NCBI GenBank assembly: GCA_001600495.1 | Contig: BCKE01000009.1 | Span: forward strand, 93,834-157,833 | Direction: 5' to 3' | DNA length: 64,000 nucleotides | From: Pilasporangium apinafurcum | Taxonomy: Eukaryota > Oomycota > Peronosporomycetes > Pythiales > Pythiaceae | Shown: positions 8,980 through 20,650 of the stretch, in pieces | How the letters are laid out: every line of letters starts with the position of its first letter | Numbering within the stretch: position 1 is the stretch's first letter | Made by a program: the position numbers and the translations under genes | The notes under the pieces: model-generated | Seen by the model: the letters and a program-made list of their open reading frames with translations, nothing else | Told to the model about the DNA's origin: nothing | The model's database searches: none

Positions 8980-11696
8980 ATGGAGCGAAGCGCAGCGGCT
9001 GCGGAGGTGCCGCTTGCATCGTCCATAATGACCACCAGGTAACATAGCAGCCGGATAATACATGATAAATTTGATGCCAATGTGTCTTTCTATTGTTTTG
9101 TAGTGCAACTGGTCCAGAAAACTCCACTCTCACAACGACAGGAGCAACCTCAGTTCTGACAAGTGGACCTCCCAATGAAAACAACAGCGCTCCACCTTCA
9201 AGTGCTTTTGTTGTGGCGGTACCATCCATCAGAGCAAGAGGACGGGCACCTCTTACTGCTAAAGCTGATAAAACAGACCAATATATTCGTGAGATTAGTC
9301 AACGGAAGCGAACAACGAACGCGCGCATCATCCAGGAAGAACTGGCCCGTCGACATAACATCAAGCTCAGTTATGAGGTGATCAGAAGGCGGATAAAGAA
9401 AGCTGCTACTGTTGCATCAGCTGCAGCTGCTACTCTTACTAGTGAAGACAGTACTTCAAGCATGACTGATAGTACTAATACTACTCGGTTAGCTGCTACT
9501 AGTGAGCCAAACCAAGTTGCTGCTCCGACGGGTAGTGTACTAACTGCTGATAGGACGAAAGAACTGCATAAATCCTCGGATGAGTCGCAAAAGAAGCACA
9601 TAGAAGATCGTGGGTTCGCAGAAATCGCGAAAGACTTGGATATGCTTGCGGAAACTGTGCGTGTGATTGTGAACAACGTCACCCAGAGTCTGAATGACAA
9701 TGACGAAGAACAAGATATAGAACCAGCAGGCCAAGATACAGGAGCACAAGTCCAAAGCGTCGGCAGTCATGTTGTTGAGCAAGAAGCTGAGGTTGTCGCA
9801 CATGTTGAAGAAACCAACGAGCATGACGAGCACAACGATACAGAGCGCTTAGATGATAATTCAATGACTGTGGAGCATGATATCGACGGAGAGCCCGACG
9901 AGGAGCCAGCAAATATAGTTAATAGTCATAACATCTCCGATGAAGCTTTTGATAATGCTCACAAACGACGCTACGGGTACTCGCCGGCGATCCGGCAGTT
10001 GTGTGTGCAGAAAAACAATTCTGGAATGAATTATCGGCAGATCGCCGCTGAGCTAAACATGCCCGTTTCGTCGGTTCAGACAATCATCCGCAAAGCCAAA
10101 GCTGCAGGCGATGCAGTACCCCCACAGCGCGCCGGTCGTCCACGAGTGATTGATGACTCAGTAGAACAGCTTATATTTAAGTTTGTGCAGAAGAACCCCA
10201 ACGTCAGTGCTCGTAGCATTCACGACGAGCTAGCAAAGACACACCAGTTGGGCGGTGTTTCTTTCGAGACTATACGGCGGCGAGTACGCGATTGTAGGAA
10301 GAAAGTTATCGAATCTGCTCTGGGTGAAACAGATCCTCCATGTGCTAGTTCCACGAGTCTGATGGCCACAAGAAACAGCAACCAAGAGCTAGGAGTTACT
10401 TCCACCAGCGACGAAAGCTATGTAATTCCACAAGCTGAGTCTAGCGTGTTATCTTCGGCCACATCAGAGCAACCTGCGACAATTGCTTCAATTCCTTCAG
10501 TTTTGCCAGCCAAGAGGAAGAAAAACAGCGAATACTCGACTGAGATACGAGAACTGTGTGTGCACAAACACGAAGTGGAAGGACTGTCCTATGTAGCCAT
10601 CGCCAATGAGTTGTTGATTCCGCATGACACGGTACGAGCGATCGTACGCAAAGCGAAAAAGACGGGCACAGTCGTCTCAGCACCAAGAAGTGGTCGTCCA
10701 CGCAAAACGAGCGGTCTCATCGACAAAGTCATACTCCAAGCCGTGAAAACGAACCAGCGCTCGACCGCTAAGATGATTCAAGAAGATCTGTGGCGAATTT
10801 TTAATGTCAAAGTGTCCAGTGAAACCGTGCGTCGTCGAGTCAAAGCCCACACAAAGCAGCGGCTGCTTCTGTCGTCAGCAGGTGAAAAAGCAGAGAGCGG
10901 AGGACAAGAACATACAATTGCCGAGCATTCGTCCGAGTTACAAAGTATTATATCACCAGCATTAACAACTCAACCCGTGATACTATCAACAGCACCAGTC
11001 AATACGAGTTATGAAATGCAAGCTGCAGGTTTGGTGATACCTGAAGAAAATACTTTACTGAATCAAGTGTCACAACCAGTTCTGAACGCAGACCACACAA
11101 ATACAATTATCGAACTGCAACCACCACCTGCTAAGAAACGGAAGAAACGTGCGGATTATAGTATTGATCTGCGGGAAAAGTGTGTAGAACTGCATGCACA
11201 AGGTCATGGATATCGACGGATCGGTCAAGAGCTAGGCATGCCACACACTACAGTGCGAGCCATCGTGGAAAAAGTGCAGCGTACGGGTACAGTGCTCCCA
11301 GCACCACGTAGCGGGCGGCCACGAAAGACGAATGACATTCTTGATAAAGTTATACTACAGGCGGTCAAGACAAACCACAAGAGCTCGGCGCGCATGATCC
11401 AGGAAGAATTACTCACTGCATACGATGTGCGCGTGTCTTGTGAGACCATTCGCCGGCGTGTAAAAGACCATACACGACAACGCTATGCCTCTTCCGTTCC
11501 CTCGGTGTTCTTACCTGACCCTGTACCAGAATCTGTAGCGATGGGAACCAATGATCCTCCTCCTATGTCCGAGTCCGTACAAATGCATCAGCCTCCTCCA
11601 GATTTCTTGCAACAGCAGCAGCAACAGCTTGCTTCACCACCACCGACATCAGCTGCAGCAATGTTGGCGTCATATGCCGAATTCGTAACATTCTAA
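8980..11696 (+). CDS. Multi-module Tc1/paired-like HTH protein, no DDE domain (probable domesticated transposase)
   Basis: Two exons (8980-9038, 9104-11696) give 883 residues. Three complete bipartite DNA-binding modules lie at about residues 310-421, 495-605 and 704-812. Each starts with a Y-S-x-x-(I/L)-R helix-turn-helix, has a GRPR AT-hook-like linker, and ends in a second helix-turn-helix closing with (S)-x-E-T-(I/V)-R-R-R-V. This is the layout of the N-terminal DNA-binding half of Tc1/mariner transposases and of paired domains. A partial set, with the second half first (79-119) and then a first-half-like segment (170-212), precedes them. Long acidic, Ser/Thr-rich spacers separate the modules and a Gln/Pro-rich tail ends the protein. 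No DDE catalytic domain is present. The frame is intact, arguing for a working host DNA-binding protein. Targets unknown. Confidence 0.85.
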
Positions 11697-12353
11697 GTGG
11701 TTGTAGTTTTCCTTATTGAATTCTACAACATTCAATGCTGCTGGTTGGATTTCAGTGACATATCGCCTTCTTATCCATGCCTCTGAATGGCTAGAAGCAA
11801 ATACTGAGAGACAGCATGGGAGAAAACCTGAGTGCTCGTCTCGTTGTGATTCTTGCAAGTACACACACCAAACAGCGGATGGTGTATGAATGGCTAGAGA
11901 GCGATTTTGATGCAGGCGGTGATTAAATGGGAATGGTTGCATGTTATTGGAAAAGGTGCTGGTACAGGAATTGGCCGAATGGGTTGCAAATGTGCACATG
12001 TTTGTCCAATCTCTCCAGATAAGCTGTCCAAAGTGGGGTCATCAAGTGATCGGAGCACCGATAATTCCTCAGGACACTGGTAGACTTGCTGCGGGAGAAC
12101 TCATCATAGAGCCAAGAGCTACAATGATGAAATAGAAATTTCATCAACGAACCCAGTACTTGTCGATCATAGCTTGTAGCATTCATCTAAAAGAATGAGT
12201 GATGGCTGTGTTCGCCAAAGGATATGCTAACAAATAATCCCGAGCATAATAGTGAAGATGTACGATTCCTTCAAGCTTGAGCAGGTTCGTCATCGATTGA
12301 AGCGATTTTTCTCCCAAAAATTTGTTATAGGATATCAACCAAATGACAAATAT
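11697..12353. other. Intergenic between convergent genes, nothing recognised
   Basis: Holds the 3' flanks of the HTH-repeat gene and TRIP13. Short frames on both strands have no domain and poor coding character. No repeat or RNA gene was recognised. Confidence 0.4.
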
Positions 12354-14447
12354 CTATGCGGATGCAAGCATGCTCTTCTGTTCGTTCTCGACCACAATCG
12401 TTCGAATGACACTCTGAATAAACTCTAAAACTGTTGCTGATCGTCTCTGGTAGAGAGTGCCAGATTAGCTAAGTAATATAATGCCACAGAAAGGTAGTTA
12501 TAACGAAATCACTCGATTTTCACGCACCTGTACAAAAAATGCATGAGCCTGGAACGGGAGTTTTCGTAGTGCTCGACCGCTGTATCCTTCCGACATTTCT
12601 GCTGCTCGAAGTAATGCTGTGGATACTGCAAGTTCTTCATCGTTATCTAGCGTAATCTCACTTATCATTTGGTCTGCCAATCGCTTCTTCGAAGCTCTTT
12701 TCTTCATCAATGTGGAATAGGACCATATTGGCGATGAGCTCGGATGGATAATACCCACACGTTGTAGCTCATCCACACAACTTCGCAATATTTCATAGCG
12801 TGCATGTGCTACTGGAAGACCAATATACCTACAGACAACTCGGTCAGATCACCTGAAGCAATACAAGGAGATCAGCAGTTGAGCTTACTGCTTGATGTCA
12901 GCTCGGTCCACGAATGCCACGTCGACAGCTTCAGTAATATTTGATGTTGTTAACACTAGAACATTCGAATAGTTCTTCAACGAATCTAATTGCGTCAGCA
13001 AGGCATTGACGACCCGAATAGCATCAGAAGGTTCTGACCCACTCAGCGCCGCTTTTCGTGCTGCGGTGAGTGATTCCACTTCATCTAAAGAGTATAATCG
13101 TATAGTTCAGTATAAATTCACAAAAGCCTTATCAGAAACAACAGGCTTACCAATAAGAACGCAAACTAGCGTTTCCTCATCTTCTACTAATTCTTGAATT
13201 TGACGAAATAGCTTCATCACTAATTTCCCACTCTCAGAAAACCACTGGTCCAGATAGGTCACTTAGCAAAAATGCCATTACACAATAAGGAAACAGAGAC
13301 ACCATTACCTTGCTGAAGAGACTGTGTGCATTGATTTCAAGCAAATACGCATTCGGATATCTACATATCGTTGGGATCAGTGTCAGCCAATCTCTCCAGA
13401 AAATTTCCAAGGTACAATACGAACCTGTCCGACAATCGAATACTGAGTTTCTGAGCCAATGCTTTACACAGACTCGTTTTACCTGTGCCAGGAGGACCAT
13501 GAAGAAGGACAACTCTAATGTAGGAGATAATAACATAAATACCCAAATGAGTTGATGTACATTTTAAACAAGAGAAATCTCCACGTTGACCAACCGGTTC
13601 CAGGAGATTATATGTGGATTGACTTTTGAATCCGAAAAGAGCATGGCTGTAGTTGCGTATTCGAGGACATTCTTCTTGACAGAAGTGTCAAATATCAAGG
13701 AATCCCATAGTCCGTCCAAATACGTCGATGGGAGAATGAGTTGTTGACAGGTAGAAACACTTTCATCGTCCTCCGTTGTTTCCTCGGCAGCTGGCTCCTG
13801 TATTGATAAAGCACAGATCATGCGGTTGTTAATTACAAATAAACACGCTCGTATTGAGCGTAGATGTCATTGCACATACGTCGCAGAGTTTAAACACATG
13901 TACAAGTAAATGCACTTCCCAGTGCGGAGTCACACTGCTTCCATCTTCGTCGCCTTCATTATCTGCAACAAAAAACAGTAGTAGCTTAAAGCGTAAGCAT
14001 AGTGCTGACAACGAAGTATGCAATTCGTACCAGTCATTACCTAAATCCGTAATCTCGATGCGCTCAATGTGTTCCACCAAGAATGGCATATCTGCAAAAT
14101 CCACTATTCCTGAATTATAAACGCCATAAAATCGTCGCAACGAGAAATTTATCATCACAATATGCATTCATAAAGCAGGAAGCAAAGATATTGCCGTGGT
14201 TTTTTCTATTCACTGTGTGTCTACCTTTGTTCAAGATGCTCGTACGGGAAGTCAAGAACTCCATCACTTGAGCCTTTATATGATCATACTCAATGACACT
14301 TTCCTGCTTTATACAGACTTCCACTGCATCCAAACACACACACACGTGAAGAAGACGATATGCCCACACACAGCAGTCATATAAATATGTACTCTGCTCA
14401 CCATGAACAGGCTTCTTCATCTGCGCATCTGCCTGCTGCATCCTCAT
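12354..14447 (-). CDS. TRIP13: TRIP13/PCH2 AAA+ ATPase
   Basis: Eleven exons on the minus strand (14402-14447, 14246-14323, 14041-14109, 13880-13962, 13595-13797, 13425-13514, 13309-13360, 13151-13244, 12889-13084, 12528-12828, 12354-12446) join in phase to 434 residues; human TRIP13 has 432. The Walker A motif GPPGTGKT sits in [20 protein letters not shown]. Walker B is CVLIDEVE, sensor 1 is TTSNITE, and [15 protein letters not shown] follows. The GLWDSL(I/V)(F/Y) and ITWNR-like landmarks before the AAA domain are present. TRIP13/PCH2 remodels HORMA-domain proteins such as MAD2 and HORMADs in the spindle checkpoint and meiosis. The start is the first ATG of exon 1; a further upstream exon cannot be excluded. 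It is one of the most intron-dense genes here. Confidence 0.93.
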
Positions 14448-14744
14448 TTTGGCGCGTACCAAAATGACAAATACGAGAATGATGGTCGACTAAGGGAAAC
14501 AACTTTAAAAAATCCCAAATTCATGGTCGATGCCATTTTTTTTGGTCACTTCAATAACTTGCAAATACTATTGGTAGAAAATAGAAATAAAGAGTGCTCA
14601 ATCGCGAAATTCAAGCACAAATGACTACTCCTTGCACACCATGGAGGATATATTCGATGTATCTACCACAAATATCATCTTACTCATGACGTTGTCAGCA
14701 AATATTACTCATCGGACACGCTTCAGTTCACGGTAGTGTGGAGT
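14448..14744. other. 5' flank of TRIP13, no gene
   Basis: No coding region recognised. Lies between the TRIP13 start and the MITE. Confidence 0.4.
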
Positions 14745-15067
14745 ATATATGAGACCAAACCAAAGAAAAGTATCCTTAATGCATTTTTGAAGTTTTTTGT
14801 AAAGTGCCTTCAAAGTTGGTGCGATTTTGAAACTATATGTAAGTCCATTCGACAGATCTCAATTTTTATGCCAAAATCAACAATAAAAAAATGACCCTTC
14901 AGACGGGCCCCTCACATCTCGTCCTAATAACTTCATGGATACTCGGCCGATTTCTATGCTTGATAGCTCAAAATGTAGCGGAAACGTTGTAGAATATCGT
15001 GGTATGCTTAGTTGAAAAAACTCAAAAAGCGTGTAAGGATACTTTTGTTTGATTTGGTCTTATATGA
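14745..15067. mobile_element. MITE-like element with ~50-bp imperfect TIRs
   Basis: About 320 bp framed by inverted repeats. The left end reads TATGAGACCAAACCAAAG and continues AAAAGTATCCTTA; the right end, on the other strand, reads TATAAGACCAAATCAAAC and AAAAGTATCCTTA. The arms match at roughly 80% over 50 bases. There is no coding capacity inside. The TA-rich edges (TATATA / TATA) would fit the TA target of Tc1/mariner-type elements, but exact limits are uncertain. Its ends do not resemble those of the larger element at 7380-8760. Confidence 0.7.
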
Positions 15068-15080
15068 TGTAGCAATCATC

Positions 15081-15146
15081 GTTTAACCTTTATTCCCTAC
15101 TTGTACAACACATCGTACAGAACACGTGGAGAATAAAGGCTAAAAG
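15081..15146. repeat. Short imperfect inverted repeat (copy 1)
   Basis: GTTTAACCTTTATTC at one end and GAATAAAGGCTAAAAG at the other form an imperfect palindrome about 66 bp long. A related sequence occurs at 56095-56155, with the same opening 15 bases followed by a similarly placed TTGTAC and GTAC. Function unknown. Confidence 0.45.
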
Positions 15147-15510
15147 TAATAATTAATAGCGTATTTAACTTTATGACGATTTCGTATGGCTTCTATTGAC
15201 CAAATAATTGACACTCAAAGGTTTTGATTCCTACTATTTTCATTGAATAGCAGACTCTTCGACGAGTAGAACTCTAGTTTCTGTTCTCCCTTTTGGTATT
15301 TTTGATTCCCCATAAATAATATTTTCCTTAGGGTTCGCTTTCAGCCAAAACTTGGGCACTTTAGATTACGATGTTTAAAACATTATGTCTTTTGTTATAA
15401 GTATTCAAAGGTAAAGGATTATGGTGCTTTATTTAGAATATGGCTACATTTCGTCGCTGGTGGGACCTTTTCAAATGATAATGCTCGCATATTGAGGTAG
15501 CATAGAACGA
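15147..15510. other. AT-rich 5' flank of the GAF/IQ gene
   Basis: AT-rich with no coding region. Presumed promoter for the gene at 15511; no specific motif identified. Confidence 0.4.
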
Positions 15511-18049
15511 ATGGTTCAAGTGCATACGAACGAAGATCCACAGCCCAGTGTCACTGTCACGGACGAAAGCGCAAGCGATATCTTAAGCAACAGAGATGTT
15601 TCACAGTGGTTGCGAAGACCAACAGGACTGTCAGTGCTGAAGAAGGCAGCATTTGATGCACTGACAGTCTTACCTGCGGAACGATGTATTGTGTTTACGT
15701 ACGATCGGAATGCGAATTTACTCAGCCCACAGGTGTCGAGTCATTTAGAGGACGATTCGAGCGAGGGACATGCAGATGAAGTAGCTACAGGTGTGAGTTT
15801 TCCGCCCGTCATGGGCATGATCAGCGCCAGTTTTTTGCAAAAGAGATGTTTGCGGATGCAAGAACCGAACATGGTAATGCGTAGGTCGCCATATTTTTTT
15901 TACCGAAGTTACTTCTTAAGTGATTGAGCTAATTGTGGATATGCGCTATCATTTCTATAGCATCATCCATTTTATCGTGAGTACGATGTACCAAAGAGTA
16001 TGGTAGTGAACTCGATTATTTGTGCTCCAGTCATCCTGCATCATCGTGTCGTGGCTGTGATGGAGGTTAGTTACTTTCTGTGGATCCATTATTCGCCCCG
16101 CTGATGAGTAGTTAGTTGGTACTCACTTAATGTGCATCCAGTAGCTCCTAAATCGTGTCGATCCTGTAAGTGTCCAACCTCATGACAGTCAGCACCCACC
16201 AGGAAGGTCGAACAGTTTGCTCGACAACGAGAACGATATTAAATTACGTCGGACGAAAATGGTGAAGACTGGATTTTCGGCAAAGGACGAACAGAAGCTC
16301 ATCCAACTTGCCAGTCATACTGCTGTAAGCTTGCAAATTCATTTGGAACTGATATTTGTGTTACAATTGTTAAAAGTTCTTTTTACTGATTCTACTGGAG
16401 TGCTTGTGCAGAAAACCATTGAGGCTAAGATGAAGCAGCGAGGAAATGGCGAGACCCAAGAAAAACAACGGGAAGTGCAGGCACAAAGCGCGATCGAGTT
16501 TCTCAACATGCTGAACCAGACATTGGAGCGCAGAATCAACCCAGAGTCAATGCTAGTCCAATTTACAGACAGCCATAACAGAGAGCCTGAAACCGAATCT
16601 CATCATGTTTTAAAGCAAATATCAGAGCCATCGCCTATGATCGTCAATATTATCGACATCACTATCGCCATTATGAAGGTACAAATGGCATTTCGACGCC
16701 GTCGTGTTCGTAAACGTAAATATCTCGGCAAAGCACTGGAAATTTACCGCGTCCATCAAGAACGGGCCAACTCTGCTATCACCCTTCAGCGGATAACTCG
16801 AGGCTGGCTCGTGCGTCGACAGAAATCCAAGGAAAAGCAAGCTGGAACTGTTCTTGCTCGTGGCTACAAACAATACAAAACTCGTGCTAGCCAGCATGTG
16901 ACAAATCGGAACTTCAAACAGCCTGTCAAGCCATCCTCACGATGGAAACAGCCTACAGGCGCAAGGCTCATGAAGGGAGTCGACATGTTTCGAGTGAGGT
17001 CAATCGGTGCTACATCCATTCAAAAGCATTTTCGCGGGCATCTTGTGCGGAAGGAGATCAAGCGGACATTCGGATTTACCAACATCTCGAAAGGATTGAG
17101 GAATCTTGTCAAGATACAAGCGTTTGTACGAGGCAATCTAGTCAGGAAAAAATTCCAGCGAATACGGAAAAAGCAGCAATCTACTCCAAAACCGACCATC
17201 ATCAACATGGTACGTTCATTGCGCAATTGTCTTAGCTTGTTCGCTTTTGTTAATATTATTTGCATATTCATCCAGCGAATTGCGACGTCATTGACATCGA
17301 ACCAACTGAATCAGGACAATAAAAGTTCTTTTGACCGCGCAAGAATTATACAGAGTCGATGCTGTACATATCCGCTGCCAGGACGGCAAAGCAAAGGATT
17401 CTTGGCGCAGCACCGTTCTGTTTCGCCTCGATGTCAATTGGAAAGCCTGTTTGGTCAGTCTCGATCATTAACCATTCACCACAAAGCCGTAGTAGAACAG
17501 TCAACATCAATTGGATTGGAAACCAGTGCACCGAATGGATTTGACGTTGAGTCGAGAAGACTTGCGACAGTAGTTAAACATCAAGAGCAGCCACGACATC
17601 GAATATACCAGTCTCTTCAGGATGCCCAATCTGTATCAGCTTCATCTAAGCCCATGCCAGCGTTCATTTTGGACATCGCTATCAACAAGAAAGGTAATAA
17701 CAGCCCACCTGGCGTCGAATTCGTTCCTGCAACAAAAAATAACACCCTTCGCCATCCCCAAACATGCATACAACCACCTGGAACAATCAACTTGCACACA
17801 CATAACAAATCATACGAGTTGTTCCGCAGGCAAGCGTTTGAATCTGCCGTGGAGATACGCAACCCGACCACCGCTGGATCGACATCTACACTGACGTTGC
17901 CTCGATTGCCACTTGAACAGCAAAGAAGGAGACCGAACAATGGCGGTGCACTTCTGTGCTGCTTGCTCCCAGCCAGTCCCAAGCCACAGCATTCCATTCA
18001 TCGCGAAAGTATAATGTCTCTAGTATCGTATCCTTTTCCCCCGAAGTAG
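15511..18049 (+). CDS. GAF-domain and IQ-motif protein
   Basis: Five exons (15511-15873, 15961-16065, 16145-16324, 16412-17209, 17276-18049) give 739 residues. The first ~180 residues look like a GAF sensor domain, seen in segments such as IVNSIICAPV-like and VVAVMELLNR. Four IQ motifs follow at about 301, 338, 415 and 447 (AITLQRITRGWLVRR, ATSIQKHFRGHLVRK, LVKIQAFVRGNLVRK and a first weaker one), predicting calmodulin or myosin-light-chain binding. The C-terminal third is Gln/Ser/Pro-rich without a domain. Introns 3 and 4 (87 and 66 bp) are multiples of three and contain no stop, so unspliced forms would still be translated; I treat them as introns because both have GTAAG or GTACG donors and good AG acceptors. 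Confidence 0.75.
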
Positions 18050-20650
18050 AAAACAGCATGGTCATAACACGTCATCATCACTAGAGACAGTTTTTCTTCG
18101 CCATGCATTCCATGCTTCGTATCAATGCAGTGGTGGCTTTTCCTATTCCAAATCCATCAAGAACCGATGGCATGGTATGGATTCCCAGATGGACACTAAA
18201 CTAGCATGTGTCAATAACGAATGGGTCTTCTTGTCCGTACCTCGACTTAAAATGTTGAAGTTGAATTAAGTTAATCTAGCACAGATGCTCTACCCGCCCT
18301 CCCACTCTACTGACGTTGATGGAACGATTAAAAATCTCAGTAGGGTTGTGCAAACTCGATTGTTCCGAAGCAGCAAGCCGAACTGCAACTCTGTTGGTCT
18401 GCTTGTCCATCCACAAGACGAAGGTACTGGATATCTATCAGCTGACAGATGGATTGGCAAAGTGACAAAAGAATGACAAAAATAATTTTTTCCCACTATA
18501 AATCATGTGCATTATCTTTGCTGATGGATTCAAACCAGTATGTGAATGTATTGGTGGTACGCAAGTTGAACGAGGTAGCTGACAAAAATCCGAAACGTAA
18601 GAAGAAATTGTCAAGGCGTTGCCATCTTTTTATCCTTCGATCAGACCATCATATCGTGTCAGGATCAATTCTTCGTGTTCTAAAATATCAGATTTAGAAA
18701 CTGACTCTCCAGTTCTTGACTTGATATCAAACTCAAACAAATCCGATTCTTTGTGAGACTTGGGAATTGTGAGTTAATCGACGAGTTAATCGAACGGAAT
18801 GGGCATCTGAGTCGCCGTGCTTTACTGGGTGTTGTGAAGTCGAAGATACCAACAAGCATGACGGCTTCAGCGCAAATTTTCACCATGTTGACCATCACAA
18901 GGGTACAAGATGATGGATGTAATCACGGAATTACGTTTCTACTTTCTGTAACGGAAGGCTCAAGTTGGCAGGTGCCATTTTTTTGCTTTGTTAAGAAAGG
19001 TGATTCTGTGAAAGATTTGCGGCTTTGTACATAAAGACGTGCAAAGTTGTGAAATCTTACAAAAGAGAAGAAGGAGAGCCTTGACTTTCATGATCTCATC
19101 CCGCCGCATCCCCCCTTCACCTGCAATGAAACACGCCACTGGTTAGTTGGAAACGTCCAATAGAACTCAGATCCAGTTACACTATAGAAAACTGAATCTC
19201 TATGCTTTGATTGAGTTGAATAGATCAAGCAGGACTCTTGAGTCTACTAATGATTATTTGGCGAACAGGGATACATCAGGAAACAAATTTAATGGAAGCG
19301 CATTCCAGTTCCTGGCTACACGACCGTTACGGTGTCCTTCTTCCCTCTCATCCCATCCGACTATGCACAGCTTGCATTTGCATTAAGATTCGATGTTGTG
19401 AGTGGCGCAAAGCCGAGCCAAGGAAGCGCACAGAGTTGTGCAATGGAGTGCACTGTATTTACCTATTGAATTTCATAAAACTTACCCCCTGCAGAAGAGC
19501 CAGGAAAAAAATTGAGCAATGGAGTCAACCGATTGTAACTTTGCAGTACGCAACGGAGCAGCATGAAACACTTAATGCGCGACGTCCATGTATACATACA
19601 CGTCTACTCTCCAGCTCATCGTGTCTCTTAATCATTTTGCGCCTCGATATGTCGCCTGTTTTACAAGTTTGATTTCGTTATTTTCTATGCTCGTAATACT
19701 GAAAATTTCGCATCGCCCCTATTTTATGAAACGAGTAACTGCCTCTCCATTGGCTAAAATTTTGATGGATAACTCCATTCCACCCTACCGTTTTCTTGTT
19801 TCCATCAGGATTTTATCAGGGTTTTGAATTTAGCGACACGCCGCTAACCGTGTAAAACCAACACATGAAGCATAATCGAGATTCATTGCTATCCTGGACA
19901 GCAACAACAAATCTAATTTTCTCAGCGGAGCGATGACAAACTCTTAACATCGTTGTGATAGGTGGAAAATGTCGTCGATCCATGCCATCCACCGTGAACT
20001 TGGCAGGCCTGCCTCACCAAGTAAGCACTTGTTGTTTGTTCCTCCTTCATATATATATGTGTGTTTTGTAGTTGTTTCTTAGTAAGGGGTAGGTCATTTC
20101 CTTTGTTTTTTCGAGTTTAAAACATATGGGTATGTCTGTTTTAATTCAGGCGGCCCCCTTCCTCGTTGCTTGATAGTTGCTTGTTGAGAGGAGTCGAGGG
20201 AAAGAGCAGAGGTCATTCATTTCCGCATTTTCACATCACACCCCCGCGCACTTGTCGGTTTGTTGCGTGTGCGTATCTGAGAGAAAGAGAAGGAGAAGGA
20301 AAAACAGAACAAAGCAACAAAACAAAAAAAAACGGGAGAGAAAGAAAGCGAAGACAAGAGGAAAAACAATTAGATATTATAAGGTATGTGGCAGTTTGCT
20401 ACCATGCATCTACTTCCTATTCGTTTTTACAAAAAACGTAGAGAGAAATGGTTGAAGCAAAACCAAACACTTCTTTCCTATGGTGCTCGATGATGATGAA
20501 TCAGACTAAAGATGATTTGCTTTTGTGTGTAATCTGTTGTACATGTAATTTTCCCCAGTTTACCAAACGTCGCTTCATCTTCGATTCGTGTGTCCTGTTA
20601 CTTCGTGCTTAACTGTTGACGACTCGCATAGAACAACAACAACAGCAACG
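18050..20650. other. 2.6-kb stretch with no recognised gene
   Basis: The longest gene-poor stretch in the window. A plus-strand frame at 18753-19034 (93 codons) and another at 18449-18697 have some protein-like character, with a basic run near NPKRKKKLSRR, but no family is recognised and frames break between them. They may be remnants of one decayed gene. The last 500 bases, rich in AAC/CAA and GA tracts, are the probable promoter and 5' leader of the kinase gene. Confidence 0.4.

Noticed and set aside
18753-19034. 93-codon plus-strand frame that looks slightly protein-like
   Set aside because: No family or homologous block could be named and the frames around it are broken.
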